DNA from: Kuschelorhynchus macadamiae
Taxonomy: Eukaryota; Arthropoda; Insecta; Coleoptera; Curculionidae
DNA: 64,000 bases
Assembly (NCBI GenBank): GCA_030620095.1
Contig: JAUTXW010005194.1
Coordinates: 418,501-482,500, forward strand
Direction of reading: 5' to 3'
The notes below the pieces were generated by a model. The model had not been told where the DNA came from. It saw only the letters and a list, made by a program, of their open reading frames with translations, and searched no databases. Made by a program: the position numbers and the translations under genes. Of the stretch, positions 1 through 11,130 are shown one piece after another (the first letter of the stretch is position 1; each line of letters opens with the position of its first letter).

Positions 1-330
1 CCATTTTGGTTTTATTTAGACAGTTTGTGGTTTTATTGTCATTTATGCTTTTTTTATAATTTGATAAAAATTTCCCGTATTTTTTACTTTAATTTTTGTA
101 GTGAAGATTTAAATCTGGACATCTAGTTTGTTTTGATAATGTATATAAATCTTTTATATAGTTAAAGTAATCCCTAATCTCTGTATTCACCCATTTGTCT
201 CTATTGCTAATCACCCTTGAGGAGCACAAGGGAAAGGCCAGCTCAAAACAATAAGCAAATACATTAAAAAATGCATCATATTTGTTATCAACGCCAATTG
301 CATGTTTTTAATCTACAGATAGAACCGAAA
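1..330 (-). pseudogene. Non-LTR (LINE) retrotransposon fragment, region between endonuclease and RT
   Basis: Read on the minus strand, about 280-60 gives a broken frame whose motifs (a WVNTEIRDY stretch followed by YTLSKQTRCPDLNLHYKN) resemble the linker between endonuclease and reverse transcriptase of Jockey/CR1-like insect LINEs. Stops and frame changes show that it is dead. No catalytic RT motif lies in the window, because the fragment runs off the left edge. The family assignment rests on a remembered motif style and is tentative. Confidence 0.4.
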
Positions 331-638
331 ATTAATGATAGCTTAGCAAGCTCACGTTTGTAATGATTTATTTCTGTAATAGAATTTGCTTTATCAAACA
401 TGGTATTAAAAAAAATGTTCATTTCTTTTTTTACAGAGCGCCTCACGATAGCGTTTTATATGGGATATGCAAAAATGAAGGTCAAACGATTTTTTTTGAA
501 GAACGCAACTTGAACAATCACATTTACTAACCTCGAATTTGAAGAACAACGAGTTTCTGTAATTGTTGGTATACGCCTCGTAGATGCAGATGTAAGAGAA
601 TACGTTTGTTTGGCTGAGTGATGAAAAAATTAGGGAAT
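331..638. other. Unassigned stretch left of BEL-1
   Basis: No convincing gene is visible. This stretch lies directly left of the BEL-1 target duplication. If BEL-1 landed inside the old element hAT-E, this would be the continuation of hAT-E, but no hAT motif can be read here with confidence. Confidence 0.3.
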
Positions 639-643
639 ACCAC

Positions 644-870
644 TGTTCCGAAAACTGTATTTTCTGCGTTTGGTGTAATATATATCGTTAAAATTGTATT
701 ATCCTATTTTAATAATGGCAACGCCGCCCTTCCATATCATCGGCTAAGAGTCGAGAGAGAGAAAATAAAAAATTTAGAGTGTGTGTCAAGAGTGTCAATA
801 AATCATATGTCACTGTTAAGATATACTTCGCAGTTTTATTTAATTAAAGATACAAAAAAGTGTATAAAAT
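644..870 (+). repeat. BEL-1 5' LTR (3' end missing)
   Basis: It begins TGTTCCG and matches 9607-9833. It runs straight into gag coding sequence at 871, whereas the right copy continues nine more bases and ends in CA just before the target duplication. The last bases of this LTR, the primer binding site and the gag start codon are therefore missing. Confidence 0.85.
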
Positions 871-2162
871 ATCGGAAGAAATACTTAAAGAGGCAAAAAA
901 GAAGCGTGGTCTATTAAAATCACGTCAAACTCTTTTTAAGAAACATCTTGATGCATTACTACCAAGATTATTAATTGTTGATTTAAATACTTTTGAAAAA
1001 GAAACTATATTAGATTTAGAGAGTAGAGTAGTGAAATATTCCGAACCTTTGCGAAGTTTTGATGAGGTGATTGAAATGTTAGTCGAGGAGACCGATCAAA
1101 CAAACCAATTAAAAGAGAGGAATTTGAAAATTTATATTTTAAGTTAGGTTCTCAAGCAAAAAAGTTAATTGCAGAATATTATAATTTACAATCCGCTGAT
1201 AATGATCAGTTAAGTGTTTCTAGTGTCCATTCTGGCCCTCAACAAAATAATCAGGACATACAGGGTGTAAAATTACCTCCTATAAATTTACATAAATTTT
1301 CAGGTGATTACAAAAATTGGTTAGAATTCCGTGATCTTTTTGACTCTCTAATAAATTCAAATAATTCTATATCAAATATACAAAAATTCCATTATTTGAG
1401 AGCATCATTAGAAGGGGGTGCGGGGGCAGGTGATAAGGAGTATTGTGGTAAGCAGTGAAAATTATGATTTAGCATGGAATACCTTGGGTAGTAGATACGA
1501 AAATGTTAATATTTTAGTGCAAAATCGTGTCAAGGGGTTGTTTCAATTACCAGTGCTATCATGTGAGAGTTCTAGTGATTTACGAGTAATAATTGATTCC
1601 ATAATAAAACACATAACATGTTTAAAGAGTTTAAAGCAACCTTGTGATTCGTGGTATAGTCTTCTGATATATATTTTAGGTGGGAAATTAGACAAAACAA
1701 CTTTTCGTGAGTGTGAGGAAAAGAAGGCTAGTAAAGCTGATACATTGCCTACTTTTCATGAATTTATGAACTTTTTAAAATCCAGGGCTGATTTTTTGGA
1801 GAATCTTGAATTGTCAAAAGAAAGAGAAAAACCTAGAGAGAAATTCCAGGGCAAACCTTTTCAAAAAAGTCGCACTTTTTCTGTACAGGAAAAATCTTCA
1901 GGTCCTTCATGTGTGATGTGTGGTGATGATCATTTTATCCAAAGGTGTGCAGAATTTTTGAAATTATCTGTGAATGATAGAGTAGACAAGGTGAAAAGGT
2001 GGCGATTGTGCTTTAATTGTTTAAAGGCAGGGCATGCTTATTCAGCATGTACCGGCCACATGTCATAAGTGTAATTTAAAGCATAATACATTGTTGCATT
2101 TTAAACGAAATAAAAATCAAGTTGAGGGAAGTCCCCAAAATACAAATCATCATAGTGAGGGG
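871..2162 (+). pseudogene. BEL-1 gag (broken)
   Basis: This is the nucleocapsid/capsid-like part of a BEL/Pao polyprotein (DUF1759 type). Coding is spread over three frames: 871-1147, about 1100-1420 (with LPPINLHKFSGDYKNW, the usual capsid entry motif) and 1418-2068. Near the end there are cysteine/histidine knuckles: CVMCGDDHFIQRC, then LCFNCLKAGHAYSAC. A third knuckle, CHKCNLKHNTLLHF, follows in another frame at about 2061-2105. At least three frameshifts are needed, so no intact Gag is made. The N terminus is missing together with the LTR end. Confidence 0.75.
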
Positions 2163-2185
2163 GTATAGAGAATGCAACAATAAAT

Positions 2186-2603
2186 ATGAACAGTGAAATC
2201 AAGAGTGATATGTCTCAGGTATTATTGCAAACTTCATTGGTACAGGTTGTTGATTCGAATGGTGTTTCTCATGTGTGTAGAATTATTCTCGATAGTACAA
2301 GTCAGAGTAATTTTATTACGAAGGAATGTTGTGAGAGGTTAGGTTTAGAGAAGTTTGAGCTACCTTCAACAGTTACAGGGGTTGGTCAAACAGAAACACA
2401 ACTAAAATACAGGTGTAAGGTGCAAGTGCAAGCTTTAAAAAATGCTTTTCAGGTTGATCTTATGTGTCTTGTTATACCTAAAATAAGTGGCAAATATCCT
2501 CCTTGTAAGATATCTGCATCATTGTGGCCTATACCTAAGCATATAAATCTTGCCGATCCAGGTTTTAATAATCCAGGAGATATTGATATACTTATTGGTG
2601 GCG
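2186..2603 (+). pseudogene. BEL-1 protease domain and start of pol, left of T1
   Basis: This encodes the retropepsin-like (DUF1758) part of pol. The active-site triad reads ILDSTSQSNF: the family normally has Asp-Ser/Thr-Gly, so a Thr stands where Gly is expected, which probably inactivates the protease. The frame stays open to the conserved DILIG motif at about 2590, where Transib T1 was inserted. The frame resumes at 6185 after the second copy of the target duplication. Downstream codons up to 2692 belong to the Transib terminus, not to pol. Confidence 0.75.
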
Positions 2604-2874
2604 CACTGTGGGCCACAAATACCCTAAACTATTTAAAAAGTCCAAAAATCATTTTCGTATTTTGCCTTTATTTATTATCACAAATAGGTTAAGTAGGCCA
2701 TGAAGATTCGGAAACAAGTGTAACAAGTCGAGTGGTTGTCATAGTAATGACAGAAATAATTTTCAAAGTTTGTTGTCAGTAATATTCTTGTACTGTTATA
2801 TGATATTTTAATAGTTTTGTCGGCTAAAAATCGAGCAGTTATTATAAGATAATTATCTTTTTACAAAAATTAAA

Positions 2875-5403
2875 ATGCAAGAAACCATCGAAGGTGAGTT
2901 TTTATCCATTTTTCACGCTGATAAACTAATTCTTAAAGACAACCAGATCATAATCAGCATTCAGCTTATAAAAAAATATCACAATAAACTATTTTCTGAC
3001 TTTATTAAGCAATATCTTAAAATGTTAGCATTTGTTAGGACTACCATTACTATTAAAAGTTCTACTAATATCTCATAATGTTTGCTGTATAATAAAATCC
3101 TGCTCCTAGCTGCTCCTTTTTCAAAAAAATAATTTTTTAGATAACTAAGTATATCATTTTAATTTTTATATTTTCTGAAAACACACAAGCACACAATATT
3201 CATATATGTAACTCTCCTAATAAATGACTGATTGCAATGAAACAAAAAACATTTTATGAAAAATAGATTAAGTACTTACCCAATTACTAGAAATGACCGC
3301 CATTTTGAATACCAAGATGGCGGCCAAGTTCAAATACATCGCTAAGTGATTTTACACTTTCGTTGTACTTTTATTTCTCTATTTCTGAGTTAGATATTCT
3401 TTTTAACAAATTTGTAAAATATGGCGCTTTTTTTTTAGAAATTAGACATTCAATTCAGATAAAATCACTATATGAATCCCGTCATCAAGAACGTGCCATA
3501 GAAGATATCTTATCTAATATTTTATGTGCAAATTGTCGAGATCAGAACCAAAAACGGGTAAAATCTTTGGCACATAATTATTTCGTTCAATTCCGAAAAA
3601 AATGGCAATAGAAACGCAAATAGGTTTTTGACAAGTCATGCGGCATGGCTGGAAACAAATATTACAATAACGTGCACCAAGCCAAAAAATTCTACTTTGG
3701 GTCGACCAAAGGTACCATTTAATAGTTTAAGTTATGGTGGAAAGTACAAGAGAACCGAGAAACTGCGAGAATGTGAAACCGATGAACTCGTATTTGCTGC
3801 AGAAATGGGTCTGAGGGGTTCCGGCAAGCCAGCAGCTGCAAGTCTATTGGCTATACATTTAAAAGTATTAACTAAAAACAATACAACAAGTTCACCGCTC
3901 CAGATGTCTCCAGAAAAAGCACTATCTTTGATAATAGATACAAACCTTTCCAAGCGTCAGTATCAACTCTTAAGAAACAATGCAAAAGAAAGTAATGTAA
4001 ACTTGTATCCATCATACAATATTGTAAGAAAGGCCAAACAATCTTGCTATCCAACAGAAATCACTGCTACTGAACACTCTGTCTCTGTCACATTACAATC
4101 TTTACTGGATCATACGGTATCCAGATTGTTCTTGGCACTTGACCTCTCCTCCGATAATTTTCCTCAAAATACTAATACATTTACTTTGCTGAGTAAGTGG
4201 GGTTGTGATGGTAGCTCAGGGCAAAAAGAGTATAAGCAAGGTTTTCAGGGTGAGTTTTCTGATACTAATTTACTTTTGTCCTGTTTGGTTCCGTTAGAAT
4301 TATATATAAAAAATGAGAAAGTTCTTGTATGGCAAAATCCGCGGCCTTCTTCCACTGTTTACTGCAGGCCTATAAAAATGCAGTTTTTAAAAGAATCAAT
4401 TCAAGTATCTAAGACTGAAAAGTATAACATGGATACAGAAATACAAAAATTGGTCGAAACTCGGGTTGTACTGAGTGAGCATGTGTCTGTTAAGATAAAT
4501 CATAGTTTAATCATGTCAATGATTGATGGTAAAATGGTCAGTGCTTTGACAGATACATCTTCTCAAACGTGCTATATTTGTGGGGCCTCACCGTCACAAA
4601 TGAATTCCATAGATGATATTTTAAAGAGACCGATTAAGGAACAATATTTAAATTTTGGTATGTCTACGTTACACGCGTGGATTCGCTGTCTTGAATGTCT
4701 CCTCAAAATAAGTTACAGGTTAAGTTTACAAAAATGGCAGGCTCGTGGAGAAGATAAAATAAAAATTAAAGAAGAAAAAGAGAGAATTCAGAAAGACTTT
4801 AGAAATCGTTTAGGTATAATTATAGATCAAACAAAACAAGGGGTGGGGACAAGTAATGACGGTAACACCGCTCGAAAATTTTTTCAAAATTTCAAAATTT
4901 CTGCCGAAATAACACGTTTAGATCAAAATTTATTATATCGTTTTTTTGTAATCCTACAAGTAATTGCCAGCGGACTTAACATTGATATAAACAGTTTTAA
5001 ATCGTATTCCTTAGAAACCGCCAAACAATTTGTACATCTGTATCCATGGTATAAAATGCCTGTCACTATACATAAAATTCTTCTCCATGGAGCAGAAATC
5101 ATCCAATCATGTCCTGTGCCCATTGGTCAATTATCGGAGGAGGATCAAGAAGCTCGAAATAAAGAATATCGACAATACAGGGAACATCGTTCAAGAAAAA
5201 TGAGCAGAGTGGAAACTAATATTGATGTCTTCCACAATTTGTTGATTTCTTCCGATCCTTTCATTACAAGTTTACGAAAACTTAAATTGCCGGTAAAGAA
5301 AAAACTCGTTCCAGAAGCATTAAATTTGTTAAAATCATTTAATCCAAATCCATCATCTTTAAACGACCGTGACAGTAGTGACAGTAGCAGTGATTCTGAA
5401 TAA
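2875..5403 (+). pseudogene. Transib T1 transposase, RAG1-core-like (one frameshift)
   Basis: This is a DDE transposase homologous to the RAG1 core; it would bind and cut the CAC-type termini in the nucleus. Model: exon 1 at 2875-2893 (ATG plus 16 nt, donor GTGAGT), intron to 3438 (acceptor tttttttag), exon 2 from 3439. A frame change near 3600 separates the N-terminal part (ends KKWQ) from a 591-residue open frame starting about 3628. In that frame, catalytic candidates are D194 (KWGCDGSSG), D300 (SMIDGK) and E508 (DQEARNK). The zinc ligands are C315/C318 (CYIC) and H482/H487 (HKILLH), equivalent to RAG1 C727/C730 and H937/H942. The C terminus is acidic and Ser/Asp-rich. All catalytic residues are kept; apart from the frameshift I see no break. 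Confidence 0.85.
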
Positions 5404-5479
5404 CTGTCGATATTATTTGCTAACAAATGAGTTTTATTCTATTGTTAATATCGTTTTATTTGTTTGTTCTTAAATAAAT

Positions 5480-5625
5480 ATAGTTCAATTTTTATACCGT
5501 TCCCCCGTTTTGACCTTTGACAGCCTTTAATTGACAATTATTATGTCAAATTTTAATATAAATATGTCAATAATGTCATATTTTGTCATATGTCAAAAGG
5601 GGAACGTTAAAAAAATTGAACTATA
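5480..5625. repeat. Foldback (MITE-like) sequence in T1 3' region
   Basis: The left arm starts TATAGTTCAATTTTTATA and runs through CGTTCCCCCGTTTTGAC. The right arm is its near-perfect inverted copy, ending at about 5625. Arms are about 37 bp, with a TGTCA-rich centre. It carries no coding capacity and is probably a small non-autonomous transposon. Confidence 0.7.
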
Positions 5626-5664
5626 TAAGTTTATATAGTGTTACTGTTATAGGTATAATGATAA

Positions 5665-5779
5665 AGTTTAATTACTGATACTTCTTTGCCGTTACGTCAT
5701 GAATGTCACCAAGCGTCATCTTATGGAATTCATCGGTTGCCATATTATGACGTAACAGCAAAGAATCAATAATTAAACC
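5665..5779. repeat. Second foldback (MITE-like) sequence in T1
   Basis: Arms reading GTTTAATTACTGATACTTC and the inverted GTTTAATTATTGATTC, each followed by TTTGC(C/T)GTTACGTCAT, pair over about 38 bp around a short centre. It lies 40 bp from the other foldback but has a different arm sequence. Confidence 0.65.
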
Positions 5780-6184
5780 ATAGTTAATATTTATTTGTTT
5801 TACTAGGAATAAAAGTCTATGAAAAATAAGAAAGTTTGTCAACTGTTAATCAAATTCTCACACACACTGTTACTAGGTTTATAAATATATAAATTATATA
5901 AAATTATATAAAATATAATTTAAAAATCGTTTCTGAATTTTGGTTATTCTTATCAAAATTATTTATCAATACATTGTTAACTTCAGTCAATTCAAACGAC
6001 TGATCTGTTTTGTAATATAGATATTTTTGAGATTACCCTGTATAATAATAAGTTTTATGAATGTCAAATAAACTCAAAAAAATCAATTTTTCATTATTCA
6101 AATACTTATGAAATTTTTTTTTGTCATTTAAACATATTTCGAGTTTTTCAAGATCACAGGGTCCCTCTGGCCCACTGTGTGGCG

Positions 6185-8468
6185 GGGTTTACTTAAATTT
6201 ATTATGCATTGACCAAATACAGTTAGGTGAAGGTATGCCTACCTTGCAAAAAACTCGATTTGGGTGGGTGATTGGTGGAGAGTCTAAATTTGGTATACAA
6301 GGGTCAAATTTTAGGTATAATTTTACAGAAACCTTAGAGATTTAAGATGAGTTAACCAAATTTTGGGAAATAGAGGAGGTTTGTGGAGACAAAAAACTTT
6401 TGTCAGTGGACGAGTAACAGTGTGAGGAGTTTTTTTCTAAGACCACAAGGCGTGACTTTGAAGGTCGTTTTGTTGTTCAGTTACCCTTCAGGTTATCTCC
6501 TAGTTCCCTGGGTGATTCTTATCAAACTGCAGTAAAGAGATTTTATTCTTTGGAAAAAAAATTAATGAAAAATCCTGTGCTAAAAGAAAAATATGTGTCC
6601 TTTATAGAAGAACACCGACAATTATCCCACATGATTGAGGTACCTCCAAAGAATTTAGGTGTAAGTCCATCATTTTACTTGCCACATCATAGTGTGACAA
6701 ATGATAAAAGCCCTACTACAAAATTGCTTGTAGTTTTCGACGGTTCAGCTGTTTCGGATAGTGGCGAGTCTTTAAATAGTATCCAGTTTGTGGGTCCAAC
6801 TCTACAGGATGAGTTATTTCAAATTATTTTGAGGTTCAGGCAGCACACTATTGTGGTATGCGCTGACATCATAAAAATGTATCTTCAGATACGTATTGAG
6901 TCTTCTCAGTTACCATTACAGAGAATTGTGTGGAGGTCCGATCCATCAGAAGACCTTAAAACCTATGAGCTGCAAACCGTGACGTATGGCACCTCGTCGG
7001 CCCCATACCTTGCTGTAAATGTTTACAGCAGTTGGCAGTTGAGTATAGAGAGACACATCCAGAAGCATCCAAGGTTATTTCCAAGGATTTCTACGTGGAT
7101 GATCTTATTTCAGGGTCAGAGTCGGTGAGTGAGGCCATACGACTATGTGATAGTGTGAGCAAAGTGTTAAGGTCGGGTGGTTTTGAACTTCAAAAGTGGG
7201 CATCCAACAGTAAGGAAGTATTAGATCATTTGAGAACAAAATATTCGTTGTCACCCATACTAATGTTCGGTGAAAAGGAAAAAACAAAGACATTGGGGCT
7301 TTCTTGGTCATGCGACAAAGATGTTCTGGAATATAGTATTAATAACAACAGCAGTGATCGGGTTTCTAAAAGAACTGTATTATCAGCCATTGCACAGATT
7401 TTTGACCCATTGGGTCTTCTGAGTCCATGTATTATTACTGCGAAAATAATACTTCAGAGATTGTGGTTATATAAGTTGTCATGGGATAAATCACTTCCAA
7501 TAGATCTTCATACTTTGTGGTGTAAATTTAAACAACAGTTGCCTGCATTAAATAAGGTAAACATTCCCAGACAAGTCTTATGTCAAAAATCAGTAAGAGT
7601 AGAGATTCATGGGTTTGCAGATGCCTCTCTGGAGGCTTATGGAGCGTGTATATATGTGAGGAGTCTAAGTGAGGGCGAATCTATTCAAGTGAGTTTATTG
7701 TGTGCAAAATCAAAGGTGGCTCCATTGAAAATATTAACCATACCCCGATTAGAGTTGTGTGCTTCTGTAGTATTAGCGAACCTTGTACAAAAGGTTAAAA
7801 CATCTATGACAATAAAGTTTGATGATTGTTTCCTGTGGAATGATTCTACTGTGTGTTTAAGCTGGATAAGAACTCCTCCTAATCTTTTACAGACATTTGT
7901 AGGCAATAGGGTTGCTCAAATTCAGGCAGTGACTAAGCCTGAGCAATGGAACCATGTTTCAACTCAGGCCAACCCTGCAGATGTGTTATCCCGTGGGATA
8001 AATCCAGAATATCTCAATTCTTGTGATTTGTGGTGGAAAGGTCCGACATGGCTGTCCTATCCAACAGAAAGTTGGCCCAAATCAAGGTTCGATCCTCCAG
8101 AGTCTATTCCCGAACTCAAGAATCAAGTCAGTGTTTTCAAGGTCGAGAATATAGAGTTATTTCCGTTTGGAAGATTTTCAGTGTTATTAAAATTACAGCG
8201 GGTGTGTGCATATTGTATTCGTTTTATTAACAACTGCCGTATAAAAAATAGGACTTCAAACCCCAATTCTAAGTCATCATCAGATTTTTTATCAGCAGGT
8301 GAGCTAAAATATTCCTTACAGGTTTTAACTAAAATAGCCCAACAGGAAACCTTTATGGATGAAATATCAGATTTCACAAAAGGAAAGAGTGTAAATAAAA
8401 GTAGTAAGTTACGACGATTAAACCCTTTTCTGGATGAGAGTGGTATTATAAGGGTGGGGGGCAGATGA
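6185..8468 (+). pseudogene. BEL-1 reverse transcriptase and RNase H region (broken)
   Basis: It continues the pol frame right of T1. A TLQKTRFGWVIGG motif marks the end of the protease-linker region. The RT region carries the catalytic Asp in CADIIKMYLQI (about 6865) and YVDDL at about 7095. A stop at 6343-6345, a stop at about 6416 and a one-base shift near 7020 break the frame. From 7032 to 8468 the frame is open through the connection (KTLGLSWSCD, FDPLGLLSP) and the RNase H-like region (HGFADASLEAYGAC; LWNDSTVCLSW). It stops in the zinc-binding part just before the integrase. Confidence 0.8.
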
Positions 8469-8487
8469 GAAAAAACATCCTGCTGTA

Positions 8488-9555
8488 TTGTGTAGTAAAC
8501 ATAAACTTACTATCCTTTTGTTTAGAGCTGAACATCTAAGGTTGTTCCATGCAGGGCCGCAACTAGTTTTGTATACTGTGCAGGAAACAATTTGGCCTCT
8601 AAGTGGGAGGACTTTAGCTAGAAAAATTGTGTATGAGTATGTGAGGTGTTTTAGAGCGAAACCTCGAGAAAAAAATCCAATAACGGGTATGTTACCAACA
8701 GATCGATTAACACCTGCTCCGCCTTTCTTCTCGTGTGGTGTGGACTACGCCGGTCCTGTGTTAATAAAAAATAAATGTGGACGTGGTAGTGTAAAGGTAA
8801 AGGCCTATATTGCCGTATTTGTGTGTTTTGCTATTAAGGCAATACACCTCGAATTAGTGACAGATTTAACTAAAGACGCCTTTATAGCTGCATTTCGTCG
8901 TTTTGTAGCAAGGCGTGGAAAACCCAGTAAGATGTTTTCCGATAATGGAACAAATTTTGTGGGGGCCAAAACAGAACTAGAGACACTTGGTAAATTTCTT
9001 GAAGATAATAGTGAGTGTATTAGCGAAACTATTGCAAATCAAGGCATCGACTGGCATTTCATACCTGCCTTTTCACCTCATTTTGGGGGAGTTTGGGAGG
9101 CCGGAGTAAAATCCGTTAAGGTACACTTAAAAAGAGTTTTGGCTAACGCGTGTTTAGTGTATGAAGATTTCTATACCATATTAGTTAAAATTGAAGCCCT
9201 TTTAAACTCACGTCCTCTGTCACCAATGTCCATGGACCCCAATGATCTGTGTCACATTCTTGAATCCAGATTATCTCATTATCAAGGGATACAGCAACTA
9301 CAGCAGCATTTTTGGTCAAATTGGACCCTTGAATATGTGTCTGAATTGCAAGTGTTACAAAGGTGGCATACCAGCAATATCAAATTAGAACCAGGTATGT
9401 TAGTAATCGTGAAAGAAGACAATGTTCCACCTCTTCAGTGGTGTATGGGAAGAATACAATCGGTGCTCCCAGGTCAGTCAAGAGTGGTAACCATAAAAAC
9501 AGTGCGTGGTGTCATTCGCCAAAATTTGCGTTTTACCGATTCAACGTCCCAGTGA
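8488..9555 (+). pseudogene. BEL-1 integrase and C-terminal domain
   Basis: This is the integrase of a BEL/Pao element, a DDE recombinase that inserts the cDNA. The catalytic Asp lies in GVDYAGP, the second Asp in FSDNGTNFVGA and the Glu in FGGVWEAGVKSVK. A DUF5641-like C-terminal part follows (KLEPGMLVIVKEDNVPPLQW). Residues are missing after SMDPNDL, where LTPGHFLIG-type sequence is expected, so an in-frame deletion is likely. The frame is open to the stop at 9553-9555. It is separated from the RNase H frame by a shift near 8468, so it is not expressed as one polyprotein. Confidence 0.8.
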
Positions 9556-9606
9556 CCAACAAGGTTAAATTATTGAACCCCCCTAGTGGTTTCAAGACTG
9601 GGGGCA

Positions 9607-9842
9607 CATTCCGAAAACTGTATTTTCTGCATTTGGTGTAATATATATCATTAAAATTGTATTATACTATTTTAATAGTGGCAACGCCGCCCTTCCATAT
9701 CATCGGCTAAGAGTCGAGAGAGAGAAAATAAAAAATGTAGAGTGTGTGTCAAGAGTGTTAATAAATCATATGTCACTGTTAAGATATACTTCGCAGTTTT
9801 ATTTAATTAAAGATACAAAAAAGTGTATAAAATTACAAAACA
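9607..9842 (+). repeat. BEL-1 3' LTR
   Basis: It matches 644-870 and ends AAAACA immediately before the second ACCAC duplication. Its first two bases are CA where the 5' copy has TG. A G-rich polypurine-like stretch lies just upstream (9597-9604). Confidence 0.85.
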
Positions 9843-9847
9843 ACCAC

Positions 9848-10532
9848 TAAGGCTTGCAAACAAATACGGCATTAAGAAATATTTTTTAATTTTGCTGCAT
9901 CAGGACAAATACAGCCTGCGGCGCTTTTTCTTTTTTTTTTGAAGGCCATTTAGATGGCCAGACATGACACTTGCGCCATCGATCATTTAAATAATCAGAA
10001 ATGCATTGAATTAAATTCAATTAATAATTATTTCGTTTTGAATAGTTTTCGAATCACCAGTAAAAACATTTTTAAATATTTTGTGATGATCTTTTTGTTC
10101 TTGGGAACTTCTGGATATTAATAAAGCTAAAAGCTTTTTAAAATTTCCCCTATTATTGACTCGCTGCTTGAAAGACTAACTCTTGTTTTGCAAGGTACAA
10201 AACTGTGTCAATTACCAAGCACATAAAGTCTATTCAATCGGACGTTTTCGTTAAAATGTATTTTATATAGTTTAGCATTTTCTTTTAAAGTGTCAGCTAT
10301 AGTGCTTTGATTTTTTGCAGATGTTTTCAGCATTAATTCGTGTTTTAAATGCTGCAATATTTATTGGAAACTAGTAAACAAGGCCAGCAAAACAATTTTT
10401 GTAATATTTGACTACTACATAACCATTTCTACACCGAAAACCAGGATGACGATTAAAACTCTGATCTTGTTTCTTCCATCGATTAAATGGAGTTTCCAAC
10501 AAAATGCAAACCACATCCGTGATCGGATTCAT
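9848..10532 (-). pseudogene. hAT-E transposase remnant (N-terminal part)
   Basis: The minus strand from an ATG at 10532 reads MNPITDVVCILLETPF, which closely parallels the start of the hAT-A transposase in this window (MNPIHDIIASLIETPF). Further on, IDGASVMSGHLNGLQKK matches the DUF4371-type hAT core, followed by a degraded PQAVFV motif of the next block. Many stops and a large deletion between these parts show decay. BEL-1 sits directly to the left, presumably inserted into this gene. Confidence 0.6.
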
Positions 10533-10987
10533 CAATAATGAAAATTAATAAATATAACACAAAACAGTCAAGCAAACTGCAAACGAACTAACCGGTTGCA
10601 GCGAAATCCGCGAAAATAAAAGTAAACAACCACCCCAAACTGAACGACAACGTGGGTGTAGTGTACTCAGTGGCGGCTCGTGAGTATATTGAAGGGTGAG
10701 GCTACATGAGGTTAATTTTGTTTAAATGTGAATAAATTTCCACGTCACCCATGAGGTATTATTCTGCGACGCGTTGACCTTTTTTTTAAATGGAGGTCAT
10801 CGCCAATAGCCCTACTAAACCATTAAAAACTAAAAAAATAAACTCTAAAAAAAGTAAATAAAAAGTAAACAAAACAAGTAAAATATGTACACCTCTCACT
10901 AAAATATAGCGGTTATTGCGATAATAATAACATAATTTAGTTTATTAAAACTTAAAATAAATAGTTGTATGAAATAAGATAAAAAAA

Positions 10988-11125
10988 CTACTTTTTGTAC
11001 GTTAAATCTATACGTCTGTCTTTTAAGGTTGCAAATTTATCTATAATTTGGTCGTAAAAGTTTTGGTCTTCACTAAGTTCTGACAGTAATTCCTGTTCTA
11101 TTGACATCATTGCTAAACCCGAAAG
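10988..11125 (-). pseudogene. hAT-A1 transposase, C-terminal end
   Basis: This is the tail of the same transposase, cut off from the main part by BEL-2. On the minus strand it reads LLSELSEDQNFYDQIIDKFA and ends at a stop at 10988-10990. It matches 53309-53422 of hAT-A2. The junction lies in the CCGTT target duplication. Confidence 0.8.
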
Positions 11126-11130
11126 CCGTT

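Larger units (their letters stand above)
2604..6179 (+). mobile_element. Transib element T1 (RAG1-like DNA transposon)
   Basis: It starts CACTGTGGGCC and ends GGCCCACTGTG, so the inverted termini read CACTGTGGGCCA and CACAGTGGGCCA. It is flanked by a perfect 5-bp GC-rich duplication TGGCG (2599-2603 and 6180-6184), as known for Transib. It sits inside the pol gene of BEL-1, and the pol frame continues exactly across the duplication. It is 3576 bp long and carries one RAG1-like transposase gene and two small foldback sequences downstream of it. Confidence 0.93.
644..9842 (+). mobile_element. BEL/Pao LTR retrotransposon (BEL-1), decayed, interrupted by Transib T1
   Basis: Two direct repeats of about 227-236 bp bound a gag-pol region with BEL/Pao-type domains: DUF1759 gag with zinc knuckles, DUF1758-type protease, RT, A17-type RNase H region, integrase and a C-terminal DUF5641-like part. 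The 5-bp duplication ACCAC flanks the element (639-643 and 9843-9847). By eye the LTR copies differ at roughly eight of about 225 positions. The pol region is split at 2604-6179 by a Transib element. Frameshifts throughout show that it no longer codes for full proteins. Confidence 0.9.

Noticed and set aside
618..917. A 99-codon frame in the BEL-1 5' LTR
   Set aside because: It starts with GTG, covers the LTR and ends in gag; the gag frame is a different one.
2604..2660. A full recombination signal (heptamer, 12- or 23-bp spacer, nonamer) at Transib ends
   Set aside because: The heptamer is clear, but no nonamer-like A-rich block lies at 12 or 23 bp in a consistent way in T1, T2 and T3.
2604..2692. 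The last 30 codons of the BEL-1 protease frame as protease sequence
   Set aside because: They are Transib T1 terminus; the true pol frame resumes at 6185.
3732..5426. Minus-strand frames within the T1 transposase
   Set aside because: They are antisense shadows of the RAG1-like frame, with no domain pattern of their own.
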